A stretch of 64,000 nt of DNA from Hyphomicrobiales bacterium (GCA_900471925.1 UCGV01000009.1:119528-183527), one strand, 5' to 3'; numbered from the stretch's first letter, positions 24,155 to 33,647 are shown. Translations and numbers: made by a program. The notes: generated by a model not told the origin, from the letters alone.

Positions 24155-26427
24155 TGGAGATCTTTCTCGGTGCCTTTACCAGGGAATGGGAACAGCGCAG
24201 GGCGGCGTACCTGCACGAGCGGTTGATCGGCGGGACGTCCGGGGATGACGAGGAGGAGCGCCGACGGCGGGGAACTGCTGCAGGCGGGGGAATTGGCAAC
24301 CGGGTTAAGGGTGAGAGGAGGGCTGCCCGCGAGAGCGTCGGGCGGTCTGGACCGACGTCACGTTCGATGGCAACGCGGTTTAGCGCACTTGCCGGGGGTA
24401 GCCAGCCGGCCGTCGTCAAGATGACATCGTTTGGCGGTGGCGGGCGCTTGGGCGCCATGGCGAGCTACATCTCCCGAAATGGCGACGTGCCGATGGAAAA
24501 CGAGGCGGGCGAAGAGTTGCGTGGCCGCGACGCGATCGCAGGTCTCTCCGACGGTTGGGCCCACCTGATGAGCAACCGTGCCGAGAGCCGCGATATTGGG
24601 ACATTTCGGATTGACGTTGATGGCGGCCCCGGTGAGGGGCAGCCTCTTTATGCATGGGCACGCGAAATCATCAAAACGGCACTGGGCGATCGCTCATTCG
24701 CTTTCGTCGTCGAGGAGGATCACGGACAGTACCGGATCGATGGCGTCGTTGTGCTTCGCGATAAAACTGGCGAAAGACTGACCGCCGATGCCAAGGCCGA
24801 GGAGATCGTTCAGGGGCGGATAGGAGGCCACGGAGGATCTGAGGCGGAACTCCATTTCACTGGTTACGGCAATGGTGTCGAATATGGGACTGCGCGCTTG
24901 CGCAAGCTCGTCGAACAGACAGAAGGGGTGGTTCAAGACGATCGCGGTGAAACGATAGCGGACGTCAGGCAGGCCGGTAATTTGGCGCAATTGCAATGGC
25001 GCGGTGAACTCTATAGCCGCAAGCCCCGAGACATAATGCACCTCGTGATGTCGGCCAGGGCCGGGACAGACGTTGAAGCCTTCCGCGCGGCGGCGCGCGA
25101 GTTTCTTGCCTCAGAGTTCGGCCGGCACCGGTATGTCTTCTCGCTTCATGATCCGAGCAAGGATCCTAAGGCCGAGCCGGACGGTGGCAAACGTCCGCAT
25201 GTCCATATTCACGCCATCGTTGCCATGCGCTCAGAAGATGGCGAGCGCATAGAGACATCGATTGCCTCCTTCCGTCGTTGGCGCGAGGGGCTGGCAGAGC
25301 AGGCGCGCGCCCACGGAATTCGGATGGAGATGACCGATCGCCGCGATCAGGCAAATGCAGCCTCCTATACCAGGAACCAGGTACGCCCGGTCAGCCATAA
25401 AGGCCGCACCGAGCATGAGGGCACGTCCGATAGCGCGGCATTGCGCTACGAACTGAAGCGGCGCGAGGCTGAGACGGCGGCGAGAACGTCCGCAAGCCGC
25501 GGCTACGCTGAAGCTGTTCACAAAGAATGGAGCGTCATCATCCAAAACTCCGATGACGCCGACGTGAAAATCTTCGCGAAAGAAATGATTTTGCGGCTGG
25601 AGGCGGCGCGCCGTCCTGGTGATCCGGCCCGCGAAAGCCGTTCTGCCGAAGATATCAGTCGCTCACTATTCCAAACTGAATTGATTGGATTTTTCAAGCT
25701 TGCGGAGATCGACAACATGAGCACCATGACACGGTCCGAATTCGAGGCCTACGAAAAACGCGTCGAGACTGCCCTGTTCCGGGCAGAGCGGATCATGCCG
25801 GAGACCGAGCGGAGCAATTTTGAGGAGATTGCCGCAGCCGCACGCGAGCACGTCGATGTTCGCCGGGAAATGATGGAGGAGGCCGAGCAGTCAGAAGAGC
25901 GCCGAACCGATGGCGCTGCGCCCCGAGAAGATCGTGCCAACCGCCAATGGGACGAGGCGGTCGCTCGCCACGGGCTAAAAACCGTCGAAGCCGGAAACGA
26001 CATCATGATCGAGGTGGAGCATTACCGCGAGCGGATCGAATTGGCTGATGACGACGAGATTCGCGTTGATAAGGCATCGCTCCAGGCGAGCCTGAATTTT
26101 GAACTGGCGCGGGCCGGTGAGCTCGGTGCCGCGGGGAATGCCTATATTCGCGAGGTTGCCGAGGTCGATGAAGAACTGCGTGTTGCAATCGTCGCGGCCG
26201 AACGCTCGCGTGAACGAGCAAGAGAGCGTGGCGATGGTTTTGCTCGGGATGAGGGGACTGACAGCGGCCGGCCTGAGCGCGAGGACGGTGACGGTAAACG
26301 AGAGGGATATCGGCATCGCGGTGGTGACGAACATCGAACCGATCCAGCCAAGCAACAGGTGCCGAGGCTGGAAGAGCTCCAGCAGGAAGCCGACCGAGAG
26401 CACAAGCGCGATGAAGCGGAACGATAG
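24154..26427 (+). CDS. Conjugative relaxase, MOBP-like (VirD2/RlxS type)
   Basis: A 757-residue protein. GAMASYISRNGD contains the likely catalytic Tyr (about Y105), and RPHVHIHAIV carries the metal-binding His triad H349/H351/H353 that ends a VMSARAGTD...RYVFSLHDPS block typical of MOBP relaxases. The protein should nick oriT, stay covalently bound, and be exported through VirD4 and the VirB channel. Unusual points are a basic low-complexity first 85 residues and about 240 residues between Tyr and His motifs, including an extra segment around 165-290. The C-terminal half is long, charged and helical, ending in an Arg/Glu/Asp-rich tail that may hold the secretion signal. It overlaps mobC and precedes a small membrane protein by nine bases. 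Confidence 0.8.
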   Translation: MEIFLGAFTREWEQRRAAYLHERLIGGTSGDDEEERRRRGTAAGGGIGNRVKGERRAARESVGRSGPTSRSMATRFSALAGGSQPAVVKMTSFGGGGRLGAMASYISRNGDVPMENEAGEELRGRDAIAGLSDGWAHLMSNRAESRDIGTFRIDVDGGPGEGQPLYAWAREIIKTALGDRSFAFVVEEDHGQYRIDGVVVLRDKTGERLTADAKAEEIVQGRIGGHGGSEAELHFTGYGNGVEYGTARLRKLVEQTEGVVQDDRGETIADVRQAGNLAQLQWRGELYSRKPRDIMHLVMSARAGTDVEAFRAAAREFLASEFGRHRYVFSLHDPSKDPKAEPDGGKRPHVHIHAIVAMRSEDGERIETSIASFRRWREGLAEQARAHGIRMEMTDRRDQANAASYTRNQVRPVSHKGRTEHEGTSDSAALRYELKRREAETAARTSASRGYAEAVHKEWSVIIQNSDDADVKIFAKEMILRLEAARRPGDPARESRSAEDISRSLFQTELIGFFKLAEIDNMSTMTRSEFEAYEKRVETALFRAERIMPETERSNFEEIAAAAREHVDVRREMMEEAEQSEERRTDGAAPREDRANRQWDEAVARHGLKTVEAGNDIMIEVEHYRERIELADDDEIRVDKASLQASLNFELARAGELGAAGNAYIREVAEVDEELRVAIVAAERSRERARERGDGFARDEGTDSGRPEREDGDGKREGYRHRGGDEHRTDPAKQQVPRLEELQQEADREHKRDEAER

Positions 26428-26436
26428 GAGGAGATC

Positions 26437-26622
26437 ATGCGTGATACGAGGCGGGTCTTCATTCCGGATCCGGGTCCCCAGTCGAGCGACGGGTTTTGGA
26501 AGATCGCTTCCTGGATCTTCTGCGGTGTGATGATCATCGCGTTGCTGGATCGGGGACTGACCGTCGCATGGGACCACGCATCGCTTACGGCCCGGCAACT
26601 CTTATCGATAATGTTCGGATAG
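26437..26622 (+). CDS. Small membrane protein, function unknown
   Basis: A 61-residue protein with a strong ribosome binding site (TAGGAGGAGATC) starting nine bases after the relaxase stop. A Pro/Arg-rich N-terminal tail of about 20 residues is followed by one hydrophobic segment (WKIASWIFCGVMIIALL) and a short polar end. Its place in the relaxase operon suggests a conjugation-related role, but none is known to me. It ends five bases before the stop of the convergent virD4 gene. Confidence 0.65.
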   Translation: MRDTRRVFIPDPGPQSSDGFWKIASWIFCGVMIIALLDRGLTVAWDHASLTARQLLSIMFG

Positions 26623-26627
26623 CATGC

Positions 26628-28640
26628 TCAAGCATCGCTGGTAGACTGTGGCATTCCGATCTCGATCGGATCGGGAACAGTGCTGGCAATGACGTCGCTT
26701 ATGCTCTTTCGCTGCCGGAGCGAAAGATCCGGAGAACCTTCGACGCTTTTCTTGACAGCCGCTTTCAACCTTTGAGCCGTTGTGGCAAGGCGGGCTTCTG
26801 CTGTTGCACCGTCTGCAGCGGTGTCGACGCGGCCGCGTCTTGCTGGATTGCGCCTGGCAACATTGGTCTTCTTCGGAGCCTTCGAAGTGCGCTTGGGATC
26901 ATTGGTCTCTGTTGCAACGTCCGTTTTCTCGGGATTGGCCATTGTAGACTGCCCGTAGTCCTGCAGCACGGCAGGCACGATCGGCATTCTTGTAAGTTCG
27001 ACCTCCGGAATGTCGAAGCCGCGTGTCTGTGCGTCCGCAACCGCGCTCCTGAACGGTTCGGTCTTGTAATAAAGGATTTTTCTGGCCTGGATTGGCCGCT
27101 GCCCCTCAACGAGCAGAATCGCGCTATCCTCCGACATCTGCCGGATTTCTTGCGGCATCATCAGGTCGCGCTCGCGGATCTGCTCGACCTTGGTACGCCG
27201 GGGAAGCCCCATCAGCTCAAGTGTTCTTGATTCTGACTGATAGCGGATCGTTCGTTTGCCAAGGGCGCGCGAGACGTAGTCGGCCGTGGCCTGATCGTTG
27301 GCGCCGAGGACGAGCTGGAGGCCACAATTGCCGAGCAGCGAGTGCCGCGCGGTTTCGCCGTAGATCGCGTCGATGGTCTTCAGATCCTGAATGATGAAGG
27401 CCAGCTTGATATTGTAGCCTGCGACATAGGGCAGCTTGTTGAGGATCTCGTCCATCCGCTTCAGCTGCCGAAACTCGTCGAGCAGAAAGTAGACCGGCAG
27501 GGCAGCCGGATTATGTTCGCGGGTCAAGAGGTCCATGACCTGCTGGACGAAGAGTGTCAGCAGTGGCCGCAGGATTGTCATATCGGTGATGTTGGGTGCC
27601 AGATAGATTGTGACCGGTCGCCGCTGCAGGGAGGCGATGTCCATATCGGTGATACTGGTGGCGGCGACCACACGTTCATTGCGGAACGGTGCCAAGGCTT
27701 TCTGGATATCGAGGAGTGCCGACCGCGCGGCGCGTTCGTTGAGTGAGATGTAGGCATTGAAGCTATCGAGCGTGAAGCGGGAGAGATCGGTTTCGTTCTC
27801 CTTGATGAGCTTCATCAGAGCCTGGAGGTCGAAACCCGCGTTGAAAAGGGCGTTCACCTCCCCAAGATTGCGCCGATTGTGGTAATGGCTGCTCTCCAGG
27901 ATATAGCTGATGACACCGGCAATCATCTGCTGGGCCGTGCCCTGCCAGACGGCGTTCTCCGATCCGATGGTTTCCGGGATCAGGATCGCGGCCATATTCT
28001 GGATATCGATCGTGCGGCTGCCGCGGTCCGTGCGCACAAAGTCGAGCGGATTCCAGCGGTGGGTTTTCGCCGACCCCGGTGAGAACAGGAACACCTGATG
28101 TCCCCGCGATTTACGGTATCCCGCCGTCAGTTCAAAAATCTCGCCTTTCAGATCGGTGACGATCATCGAGCCGGGAAACATCAGGGCATTCGGAACTACG
28201 TAGCCGACACCTTTGCCGGATCGGGTCGGGCCGATGATCAAATGGTGGCGATCGTCCTGCCGCCTCAGGATACGGCCGCCATAGGCGCCGAAGACATGGC
28301 CATCCTTCCGGAACCAGCCGGCACGCCGCAAGGCAGCCATATCCTGAAACGCCGCGTCACCCAACGGATTGGATGGCCGGCGAAGTCCGAACATTGCAGC
28401 AGCGACACCGGAGCCAAGCGCCGGGACCGCGGCGGCGATCGCAGCCAGTTGAAGCGATCGATTGCCGACATAGGCCGCAAATTGCTGAAAAGGCGCCAGC
28501 GGGTTCGACGTCGTCATCAGGTGGAGGATACGACCATCCTTCCAGACGACCTGGAGAATAAGCGAATAGGCAAGCATCCAGACGGCAACCGCGATCAAAG
28601 CGCAGAGGAGCAGGTAGCCCGCGAAATATTCGCGGCTCAT
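26628..28640 (-). CDS. virD4: Type IV coupling protein VirD4/TraG
   Basis: A 670-residue inner membrane ATPase that brings the relaxase-DNA complex to the VirB channel. Two hydrophobic segments lie in residues ~8-30 and ~65-85. They are followed by Walker A GPTRSGKG (137-144) with VGYVVPNAL, then Walker B VYFLLDEFRQL near residue 385. The C-terminal tail is basic and Lys/Arg/Ala-rich, longer than the core needs, and could contact substrates. Its ATG overlaps the virB11 stop by four bases, so it is the last gene of the minus-strand virB operon. Confidence 0.92.
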   Translation of the reverse strand: MSREYFAGYLLLCALIAVAVWMLAYSLILQVVWKDGRILHLMTTSNPLAPFQQFAAYVGNRSLQLAAIAAAVPALGSGVAAAMFGLRRPSNPLGDAAFQDMAALRRAGWFRKDGHVFGAYGGRILRRQDDRHHLIIGPTRSGKGVGYVVPNALMFPGSMIVTDLKGEIFELTAGYRKSRGHQVFLFSPGSAKTHRWNPLDFVRTDRGSRTIDIQNMAAILIPETIGSENAVWQGTAQQMIAGVISYILESSHYHNRRNLGEVNALFNAGFDLQALMKLIKENETDLSRFTLDSFNAYISLNERAARSALLDIQKALAPFRNERVVAATSITDMDIASLQRRPVTIYLAPNITDMTILRPLLTLFVQQVMDLLTREHNPAALPVYFLLDEFRQLKRMDEILNKLPYVAGYNIKLAFIIQDLKTIDAIYGETARHSLLGNCGLQLVLGANDQATADYVSRALGKRTIRYQSESRTLELMGLPRRTKVEQIRERDLMMPQEIRQMSEDSAILLVEGQRPIQARKILYYKTEPFRSAVADAQTRGFDIPEVELTRMPIVPAVLQDYGQSTMANPEKTDVATETNDPKRTSKAPKKTNVARRNPARRGRVDTAADGATAEARLATTAQRLKAAVKKSVEGSPDLSLRQRKSISDVIASTVPDPIEIGMPQSTSDA

Positions 28641-29662
28641 GCTGTCCGCCTGGCGTAGAAGATCTCCGACACGCCTCTTCTTCCGCCGTCGCGCCGCAAC
28701 TGAATGACGATCGGGATGACCATGCGGATATAGGACATCAGATCCTGCTTGGCGTAACCGGAGGACATGCCGGCCTGCATCATCATCATGGCAAGCTGCT
28801 CATAGGCGCCCATGGGGGTGTCGGCATGCACCGTCGACATGCTTCCGGGGTGGCCAGTGTTGATCGCACGCAGGAAGGCGAAAGCTTCCGCCCCGCGGAT
28901 CTCGCCGACGAACAACCGGTCCGGCCGCATGCGCAAAGATGCCTCAAGCAGGGCCTGGATCGTGACATGCGCCGTTCCCTGGTCACCGCGTGAGGCGATA
29001 AGATGCACGCTGTTGCGGTGGGGTGGGAAAAGTTCACGGGTATCTTCGAGCGTCAGGATGCGTTCCTGTTGATCGATGCTCTTGAGACAGGCATTCAAAA
29101 ACGTTGTCTTGCCGGTCGATGTGCCGCCGCTGATCAGGATCGACACACGCTCGCGGATCGCTGTTTCTATGAAGTCGTGGATCCGTTCGGCTTCGAGCAA
29201 GGCTGTCAGCCTTGTCTCAATTTCGCTGGCGTGGCCGACGGTGACCGATACTTTGTCGAGCCCTCCGCTGTCACGATACTCGGCGAGCGTGAAGTCGTTG
29301 ACGACCTGCTTGCGGATCGATATCGACCCGCCGTCGGCGGCGGCCGGCGGCAACACGATCTGGATGCGTTCCCCGGTCGGCAGCGCGGCGCTGAGCAGTG
29401 GATTGATCCGGCTGATAAACTGATTGCTGGCCGCAGCGACACGTTCGCCAATATGCTCGATCTCCTTGGCGGTGAGCGCGGCAATCGCGTGAAATTCCAT
29501 CGCAGTCGCTCCGAGGCGCTCGACGAACACTTCCCCCGGCCGATTGACCGATATCTCGATGACGCCGGGGTCATTGAGAAATTCGCCGAGCGGCGCCAGG
29601 GCGCGGCGCAGGAAATAATACGGATCGTTACCGGCTACGGCCTTGATCGAGGCCTCGTTCAT
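28637..29662 (-). CDS. virB11: VirB11 traffic ATPase
   Basis: A 341-residue hexameric secretion ATPase. The N-terminal domain (about residues 15-150) contains LNDPGVIEISVNRPGEVFVE. The C-terminal domain holds Walker A GGTSTGKT (179-186), the Asp box ILTLEDTREL, Walker B RPDRLFVGEIRG and the His box NTGHPGSMSTVHAD. It powers pilus assembly and DNA transfer from the cytoplasmic face. The first 35 bases of the gene overlap the end of virB10 in another frame, a long overlap that argues for coupled translation. Confidence 0.95.
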   Translation of the reverse strand: MNEASIKAVAGNDPYYFLRRALAPLGEFLNDPGVIEISVNRPGEVFVERLGATAMEFHAIAALTAKEIEHIGERVAAASNQFISRINPLLSAALPTGERIQIVLPPAAADGGSISIRKQVVNDFTLAEYRDSGGLDKVSVTVGHASEIETRLTALLEAERIHDFIETAIRERVSILISGGTSTGKTTFLNACLKSIDQQERILTLEDTRELFPPHRNSVHLIASRGDQGTAHVTIQALLEASLRMRPDRLFVGEIRGAEAFAFLRAINTGHPGSMSTVHADTPMGAYEQLAMMMMQAGMSSGYAKQDLMSYIRMVIPIVIQLRRDGGRRGVSEIFYARRTA

Positions 29663-30866
29663 GCTTGATCTCCTTCAGCGCTTCCTCGACCGGATCGGGA
29701 TACATGGCGGAAAAGTCGAGATCCTGCCGGACGTAGACGAAGATGCGCTCGCCCTGGTGGACACTGATCGTCGGTGGAATTTTGAGGTTCTCCGACAGCG
29801 CCTGGTTTGCCATCTCGGAGAAGGTTTGGGCGATCGTCTCGCGCGCCAGGTCTGCGGCCCGATCGGAATCTTCTTCTCCATTGCCACTGCCCGAGCTGTA
29901 TTGGCCGCTTGCGTAACCGGTCAGATAGGACGAGCCGGCGCCAACAATCGAAAGCAGGATCGCAGAGCCAAAACGCTCACGCCACTTGTTGTCGACGATG
30001 CCGGTGAGGCCGGAGCGTCCGAGGCTGTCTGTTCCGATACTGTTCAGCCGAACGCTGATGCCATCGTCACGCAGCAGCCTGGTCCAGATGACGAAGATGC
30101 GCTTCTGCCCACGGGTTACCTCCGACTCGTATTCACCAATCAGTCGCGTGCCCGTGGGGATCAGCACGCGCCTGCCATCGAAGGAATAAACGTCCTGGGA
30201 CGTGATTGCCCGGATCTGCCCGGGAAGATCGCTGTTGATCGCAGTTTCGAGGATACCGGGAATGAGCGTCCCTTCCGGAATCATCGCATCAATCCGGTCG
30301 ATTTTGCGGGCTTTCGCCGACCGGTCGCCGACGGCCGACGCTGTCGCGAGGAACTTGCTGTTGCGATCTTCGCCCGCCACCGTCGGGCCGCCGGCGGCAT
30401 TGCTTTCACTGAGTGATGATCCGTCGCTGCTATCCTTCGCGGAATCGACGACGATCTGTTTTGAGCGGAATCGCTCCGGGAATTTTTCCGGTTCCGGCTC
30501 GGTCGCAGGCGTTGCTGCGGCAATCGCTGGCGGTGGCGGCACGGCAAATTCCGTCGTGTCGGGCGCTTCGGGCTGTTCAGGCGGCGGCTCCGGTAACTGG
30601 ATGATATTGTCAGCCGGTTTTGGGTCGGGCTGAGGCTCCGGACGCAGAAATGACGGCGGCCTGAAGGTCGTTGTCGAGAACTCCTCGTCGCCCTGCAACA
30701 TATCGCGTGCCGGCTTCTGAGGTCCGAAGAAGACGACATAGACGAGTGCTGCGCCCCCGAGCAGCAAAGCGGTGGCGCCGAGCAGCTGTTTGCGACGGGC
30801 GCGGCTATCGCGTACCGCAGCCTCGTCGCCGGCGAGCATGGCTTCCAGTTCTGGAGAACGCTGCAT
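29628..30866 (-). CDS. virB10: VirB10 type IV secretion core-complex protein
   Basis: A 412-residue bitopic protein. A short cytoplasmic head is followed by one membrane helix (QLLGATALLLGGAALVYVVF, residues ~28-47). A long Pro-rich periplasmic linker (EPPPEQPEAPDT and PEPQPDPKP) leads to the conserved C-terminal TrbI/VirB10 domain. That domain has LIPGILETAINSDLPGQIRA, GTRLIGEYESEV and the near-terminal PPTISVHQGERIFVYVRQDL. It links inner and outer membranes in the channel. Its ATG overlaps the virB9 stop by one base (TGATG). Confidence 0.95.
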   Translation of the reverse strand: MQRSPELEAMLAGDEAAVRDSRARRKQLLGATALLLGGAALVYVVFFGPQKPARDMLQGDEEFSTTTFRPPSFLRPEPQPDPKPADNIIQLPEPPPEQPEAPDTTEFAVPPPPAIAAATPATEPEPEKFPERFRSKQIVVDSAKDSSDGSSLSESNAAGGPTVAGEDRNSKFLATASAVGDRSAKARKIDRIDAMIPEGTLIPGILETAINSDLPGQIRAITSQDVYSFDGRRVLIPTGTRLIGEYESEVTRGQKRIFVIWTRLLRDDGISVRLNSIGTDSLGRSGLTGIVDNKWRERFGSAILLSIVGAGSSYLTGYASGQYSSGSGNGEEDSDRAADLARETIAQTFSEMANQALSENLKIPPTISVHQGERIFVYVRQDLDFSAMYPDPVEEALKEIKHERGLDQGRSR

Positions 30867-31675
30867 CAGTTGCCGCTCCTTCTTCGTGTCGTCGCTCGGC
30901 TGTCAGGTGAGGGGCCGAAGACATCAGCGTCAGGCTGGCCGAAATCCGGCTTGCGCAGATTGAAGATGCAGGTCCACTGGTCGCCGTCGCGCAACGTGTA
31001 TTGCGTCGCTGTGCCATCGACGACGATGTATTCGCCCTCGCGCCGGAAATTGCGCAGGGTTTCGCTGAAGTCGCCGTTCACCGCGAAGATCGCCGGCACC
31101 TTCGGACCGAATTTGAAGAAGGTCTTCTTGCCGTCATCGAACACCATCAACGGCTTAAGAGCAATGTCGCCGGAGAAGGAGTAGTCGACGTTGACGTTCG
31201 CCTTGTCGATGCCGGAAATGTTCGGATAGTCGGCGCGCGCTTCAGCCTCCTTCCGGAGCGACGCGTTCAGGTCTTTGTCCGGATAGACAAAGCGGATCCC
31301 GAAGACCTTTTTGTTGTCCTCCGGTGCATAGTCATTGAGCTCGAGATAGTAGATGCGTTTGGTGGTCACGACATTCATGTTGGTCGCGACGTCCTTCGCC
31401 TTCGGCTTCACAAAGAGAATGTTGCCCTTGTCGGTTGGCACGACATCCCAGCTCGACGTGTCGCCAACAGCAATCGTCTCGAATTTTTCGTCCTCGTCGA
31501 AGATAATCATCGTCGAGATGCCGTAAGTGGCGAAAACGCGCACGACATTGTTCGGCTGGTAGACGACGCTGGTCACGCGCGGATCGAGCCGGCCAGCGGC
31601 GGGCGTTTCTGCTGCATTGGACGGTGTCGTCGTGCAAGCTGCGAGCAGAAAACCGATCAGAAGGAAGCGCCTCAC
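30866..31675 (-). CDS. virB9: VirB9 type IV secretion core-complex protein
   Basis: About 269 residues from the GTG at 31675, chosen because it overlaps the virB8 stop (GTGA), has GGAG upstream, and begins VRRFLLIGFLLAACTTTPSN, a lipoprotein-like or signal sequence. A longer frame to 31804 would run inside virB8. The body has DPRVTSVVYQPNNVVRVFAT, FVKPKAKDVATNMNVVTTKR and a C-terminal domain with YIVVDGTATQYTLRDGDQ, as in VirB9/CagX proteins. It forms the outer-membrane ring with VirB10 and, usually, VirB7. The Cys in LLAAC might itself be lipidated. Confidence 0.92.
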   Translation of the reverse strand: MRRFLLIGFLLAACTTTPSNAAETPAAGRLDPRVTSVVYQPNNVVRVFATYGISTMIIFDEDEKFETIAVGDTSSWDVVPTDKGNILFVKPKAKDVATNMNVVTTKRIYYLELNDYAPEDNKKVFGIRFVYPDKDLNASLRKEAEARADYPNISGIDKANVNVDYSFSGDIALKPLMVFDDGKKTFFKFGPKVPAIFAVNGDFSETLRNFRREGEYIVVDGTATQYTLRDGDQWTCIFNLRKPDFGQPDADVFGPSPDSRATTRRRSGN

Positions 31676-32364
31676 GGATTGCTCTCCGTCACCGTTTCCT
31701 GGTCCCGTCGATAGTCGTAGACCTGGAAGCCAAGCGGGTTTTCGAAGCGCCATTCGTTGGTTGCCGGCGTGTCCGTGTAGCGATAGCGAACAACCGCGAT
31801 CCAATGACGGATGACTGCGTCCGTGTCGGAAACTTCGTTCGTGGCAAATCGCACGATCCCGGTCGAACTGTTCGGAAACGTCACGGATGCTATCTCGGTC
31901 GTGACCCGTTTCGTTTTTCCGTAGACCTTGGCAGGGTTCTTGGCGTTGGCGGCGCTGTAAAGATCCTGCAACTCACGGGCGGCGTTGCCGGTCGACAGGA
32001 GTGCTGCAATCGCGAAGTTCTGCTCTATGGCATAGGGATCGTAACCCTCGCGCGAGCGGATATAACGCACGATATTTGCCTGGGTGATGGCCTGCTGTTC
32101 AGTGAGGTTGGCCGGTCGTGTAAGGCCGCTCTTGACCTCGAGATAGCCGGTGTTCTTGTCGATTTCGACGATGTAAGGCTCAAAGCTCTTGAGCGGCACA
32201 AGCATGACCAAAGCCATCAGGCTCAGCAACGTTATCCCGGCGAATATCATTGTCACGAACCAGGCAAGAGTGCGGGACCGCTTCGCCTTCTTGACGATCT
32301 CCTGCTCCCAGATGTCCCCGCTTTGATAATAGGTTCGAAGGTCAAGCTCTTTCGTTTCTGCCAT
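31672..32364 (-). CDS. virB8: VirB8 inner membrane assembly protein
   Basis: A 230-residue bitopic protein of standard length. A short cytoplasmic N-terminus (YQSGDIWEQEIVKKAKRSRT) is followed by a hydrophobic helix at residues ~35-58. The periplasmic NTF2-like domain has GYDPYAIEQNFAIAALLSTG and WIAVVRYRYTDTP near the end. It nucleates assembly of the VirB complex. It starts 23 bases after the virB6 stop; no virB7 gene fits in that gap. Confidence 0.93.
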   Translation of the reverse strand: MAETKELDLRTYYQSGDIWEQEIVKKAKRSRTLAWFVTMIFAGITLLSLMALVMLVPLKSFEPYIVEIDKNTGYLEVKSGLTRPANLTEQQAITQANIVRYIRSREGYDPYAIEQNFAIAALLSTGNAARELQDLYSAANAKNPAKVYGKTKRVTTEIASVTFPNSSTGIVRFATNEVSDTDAVIRHWIAVVRYRYTDTPATNEWRFENPLGFQVYDYRRDQETVTESNP

Positions 32365-32387
32365 GTTGGTGCTTCATATCCGGTTGG

Positions 32388-33419
32388 TCAGCTTGGGAGG
32401 CCTTGGCGGGAAATCTTCGTCTGCATCGCGGTCCGTGCGCCGTCTGTGTCTTCGTCACCTCCGCTTCGGCTGCTGAATCTGCTGGCAAGGGAGCGGCCAG
32501 CGCGATAGGCGCCGCGTCCAGCGCTGACGCTGCCTCGTGCCGCCGTCAGGGGAACTTTGATTCCAACGAACTGCGAAATGTCGCGTGCCGCGCTGCCGAT
32601 GCCGACGGCAATCCCGCCGGCGATCCCCTGACCGATCGACTGGATATAGAGCATCACAAATCCGCCGGCGACGCAGAGCAGCAGTAAGCCTGCAATGTCG
32701 GCAAGGGTGAGTGTCCTTGACCCGCTCGCTGCATCGATTTTGGTGAGCTCCGGATTCATTGCTGCGATCAGAAAGGCGGCGATGACATAGATGAATAGTG
32801 GAATAAGCGCGTAGGTCAGGACCTGATTGAACCAGCCGATGCCATATCCCCGTGTTCGTTCGAACAGCATGCAGGCGATGAAGACCGGCGCCACACCGAT
32901 CAGGACCCAGAGCATCACCTTCGCCAGGATAAGGATCGCAAGCGCAATCGCGATGAAAACCCCGGCTCCGAATATGATGAGAATGCCGATCATGCTGGGA
33001 AGGATCGAGAAATAACCCGATTGTTCCGCGAAAGCCGAGGCCGCCTCGTTGGCCGTCTTCCAGATCTGCGACAGGCCATTGGTCGGTTCGGTGATCCCCG
33101 TGCCGGAAGCCGCAAGGATGGCCCGACCAACATCTTCGGGTGTGTCGTTCAGCCAGTGGTAAAAGAGATTGTTGAAATTCGCCCAGGAGCCGACGAGCGC
33201 GAGAATGATCATCATTCTGACGATCCGGCCGATGATTTCGCCGACCGATAAACGCGAGGTGCCCATAACGAGTTGCAGGCCATACCAAGCGACATAGACT
33301 ATCAGCATGATCCGCAGGAGCGGCATCAATTCGTTGCCGACAACGGTATAAGCCTGCTGCGAAAAACTCGAGCCGGAATCTTCAATCCGCTGAAGGAGAT
33401 CGCCCAGAAAATCCTGCAT
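32388..33419 (-). CDS. virB6: VirB6 polytopic inner membrane protein
   Basis: A 343-residue protein with several hydrophobic segments (around residues 30-50, 65-85, 140-190, 205-235 and 255-280), the topology of the VirB6/TrbL family. GVFIAIALAILILAKVMLWV and GVAPVFIACMLFERTRGYGI lie in the conserved central part. The C-terminal ~60 residues are polar and Arg/Ser/Gly-rich. It forms part of the inner-membrane channel. It lies nine bases after the small lipoprotein gene. Confidence 0.92.
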   Translation of the reverse strand: MQDFLGDLLQRIEDSGSSFSQQAYTVVGNELMPLLRIMLIVYVAWYGLQLVMGTSRLSVGEIIGRIVRMMIILALVGSWANFNNLFYHWLNDTPEDVGRAILAASGTGITEPTNGLSQIWKTANEAASAFAEQSGYFSILPSMIGILIIFGAGVFIAIALAILILAKVMLWVLIGVAPVFIACMLFERTRGYGIGWFNQVLTYALIPLFIYVIAAFLIAAMNPELTKIDAASGSRTLTLADIAGLLLLCVAGGFVMLYIQSIGQGIAGGIAVGIGSAARDISQFVGIKVPLTAARGSVSAGRGAYRAGRSLASRFSSRSGGDEDTDGARTAMQTKISRQGLPS

Positions 33420-33428
33420 CTTGAATCC

Positions 33429-33644
33429 CTATTGGCCATCTGGTTCGGTGATGCCGATCGCGGCAAAGGCGGCGGCGGGATTGTTGAGCGCCCGCATCGG
33501 CCCGCAATCGTGGCGGGGATCAGCAGCAAAGGACGTCAGGTTGGCCGGCCGTTTGCACGGCGCGGTCTTTTCCTTGACGGTGCCGCAGCCTGTCAGCATT
33601 GACAGGCTTGCAACGACTGCGGCATTCAGGATCGCGTTCTTCAT
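33429..33644 (-). CDS. Small lipoprotein, VirB7- or entry-exclusion (Eex)-like
   Basis: A 71-residue protein with a clear lipoprotein signal (ALNAAVVASLSMLTGCG type; lipobox LTGC, Cys at about residue 20). Two more Cys residues follow in PCKRPANL and HDCGPM. It sits between virB5 and virB6, the position of eex in pKM101-like systems. No virB7 is found in its usual place between virB6 and virB8, so this protein may also serve as VirB7. The sequence alone does not decide between the two. Confidence 0.65.
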   Translation of the reverse strand: MKNAILNAAVVASLSMLTGCGTVKEKTAPCKRPANLTSFAADPRHDCGPMRALNNPAAAFAAIGITEPDGQ

Positions 33645-33647
33645 GAT

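Noticed and set aside
31676..31804. Longer virB9 start at 31804
   Set aside because: It would lie inside virB8. The GTG at 31675 has GGAG upstream, overlaps the virB8 stop and begins a signal sequence.
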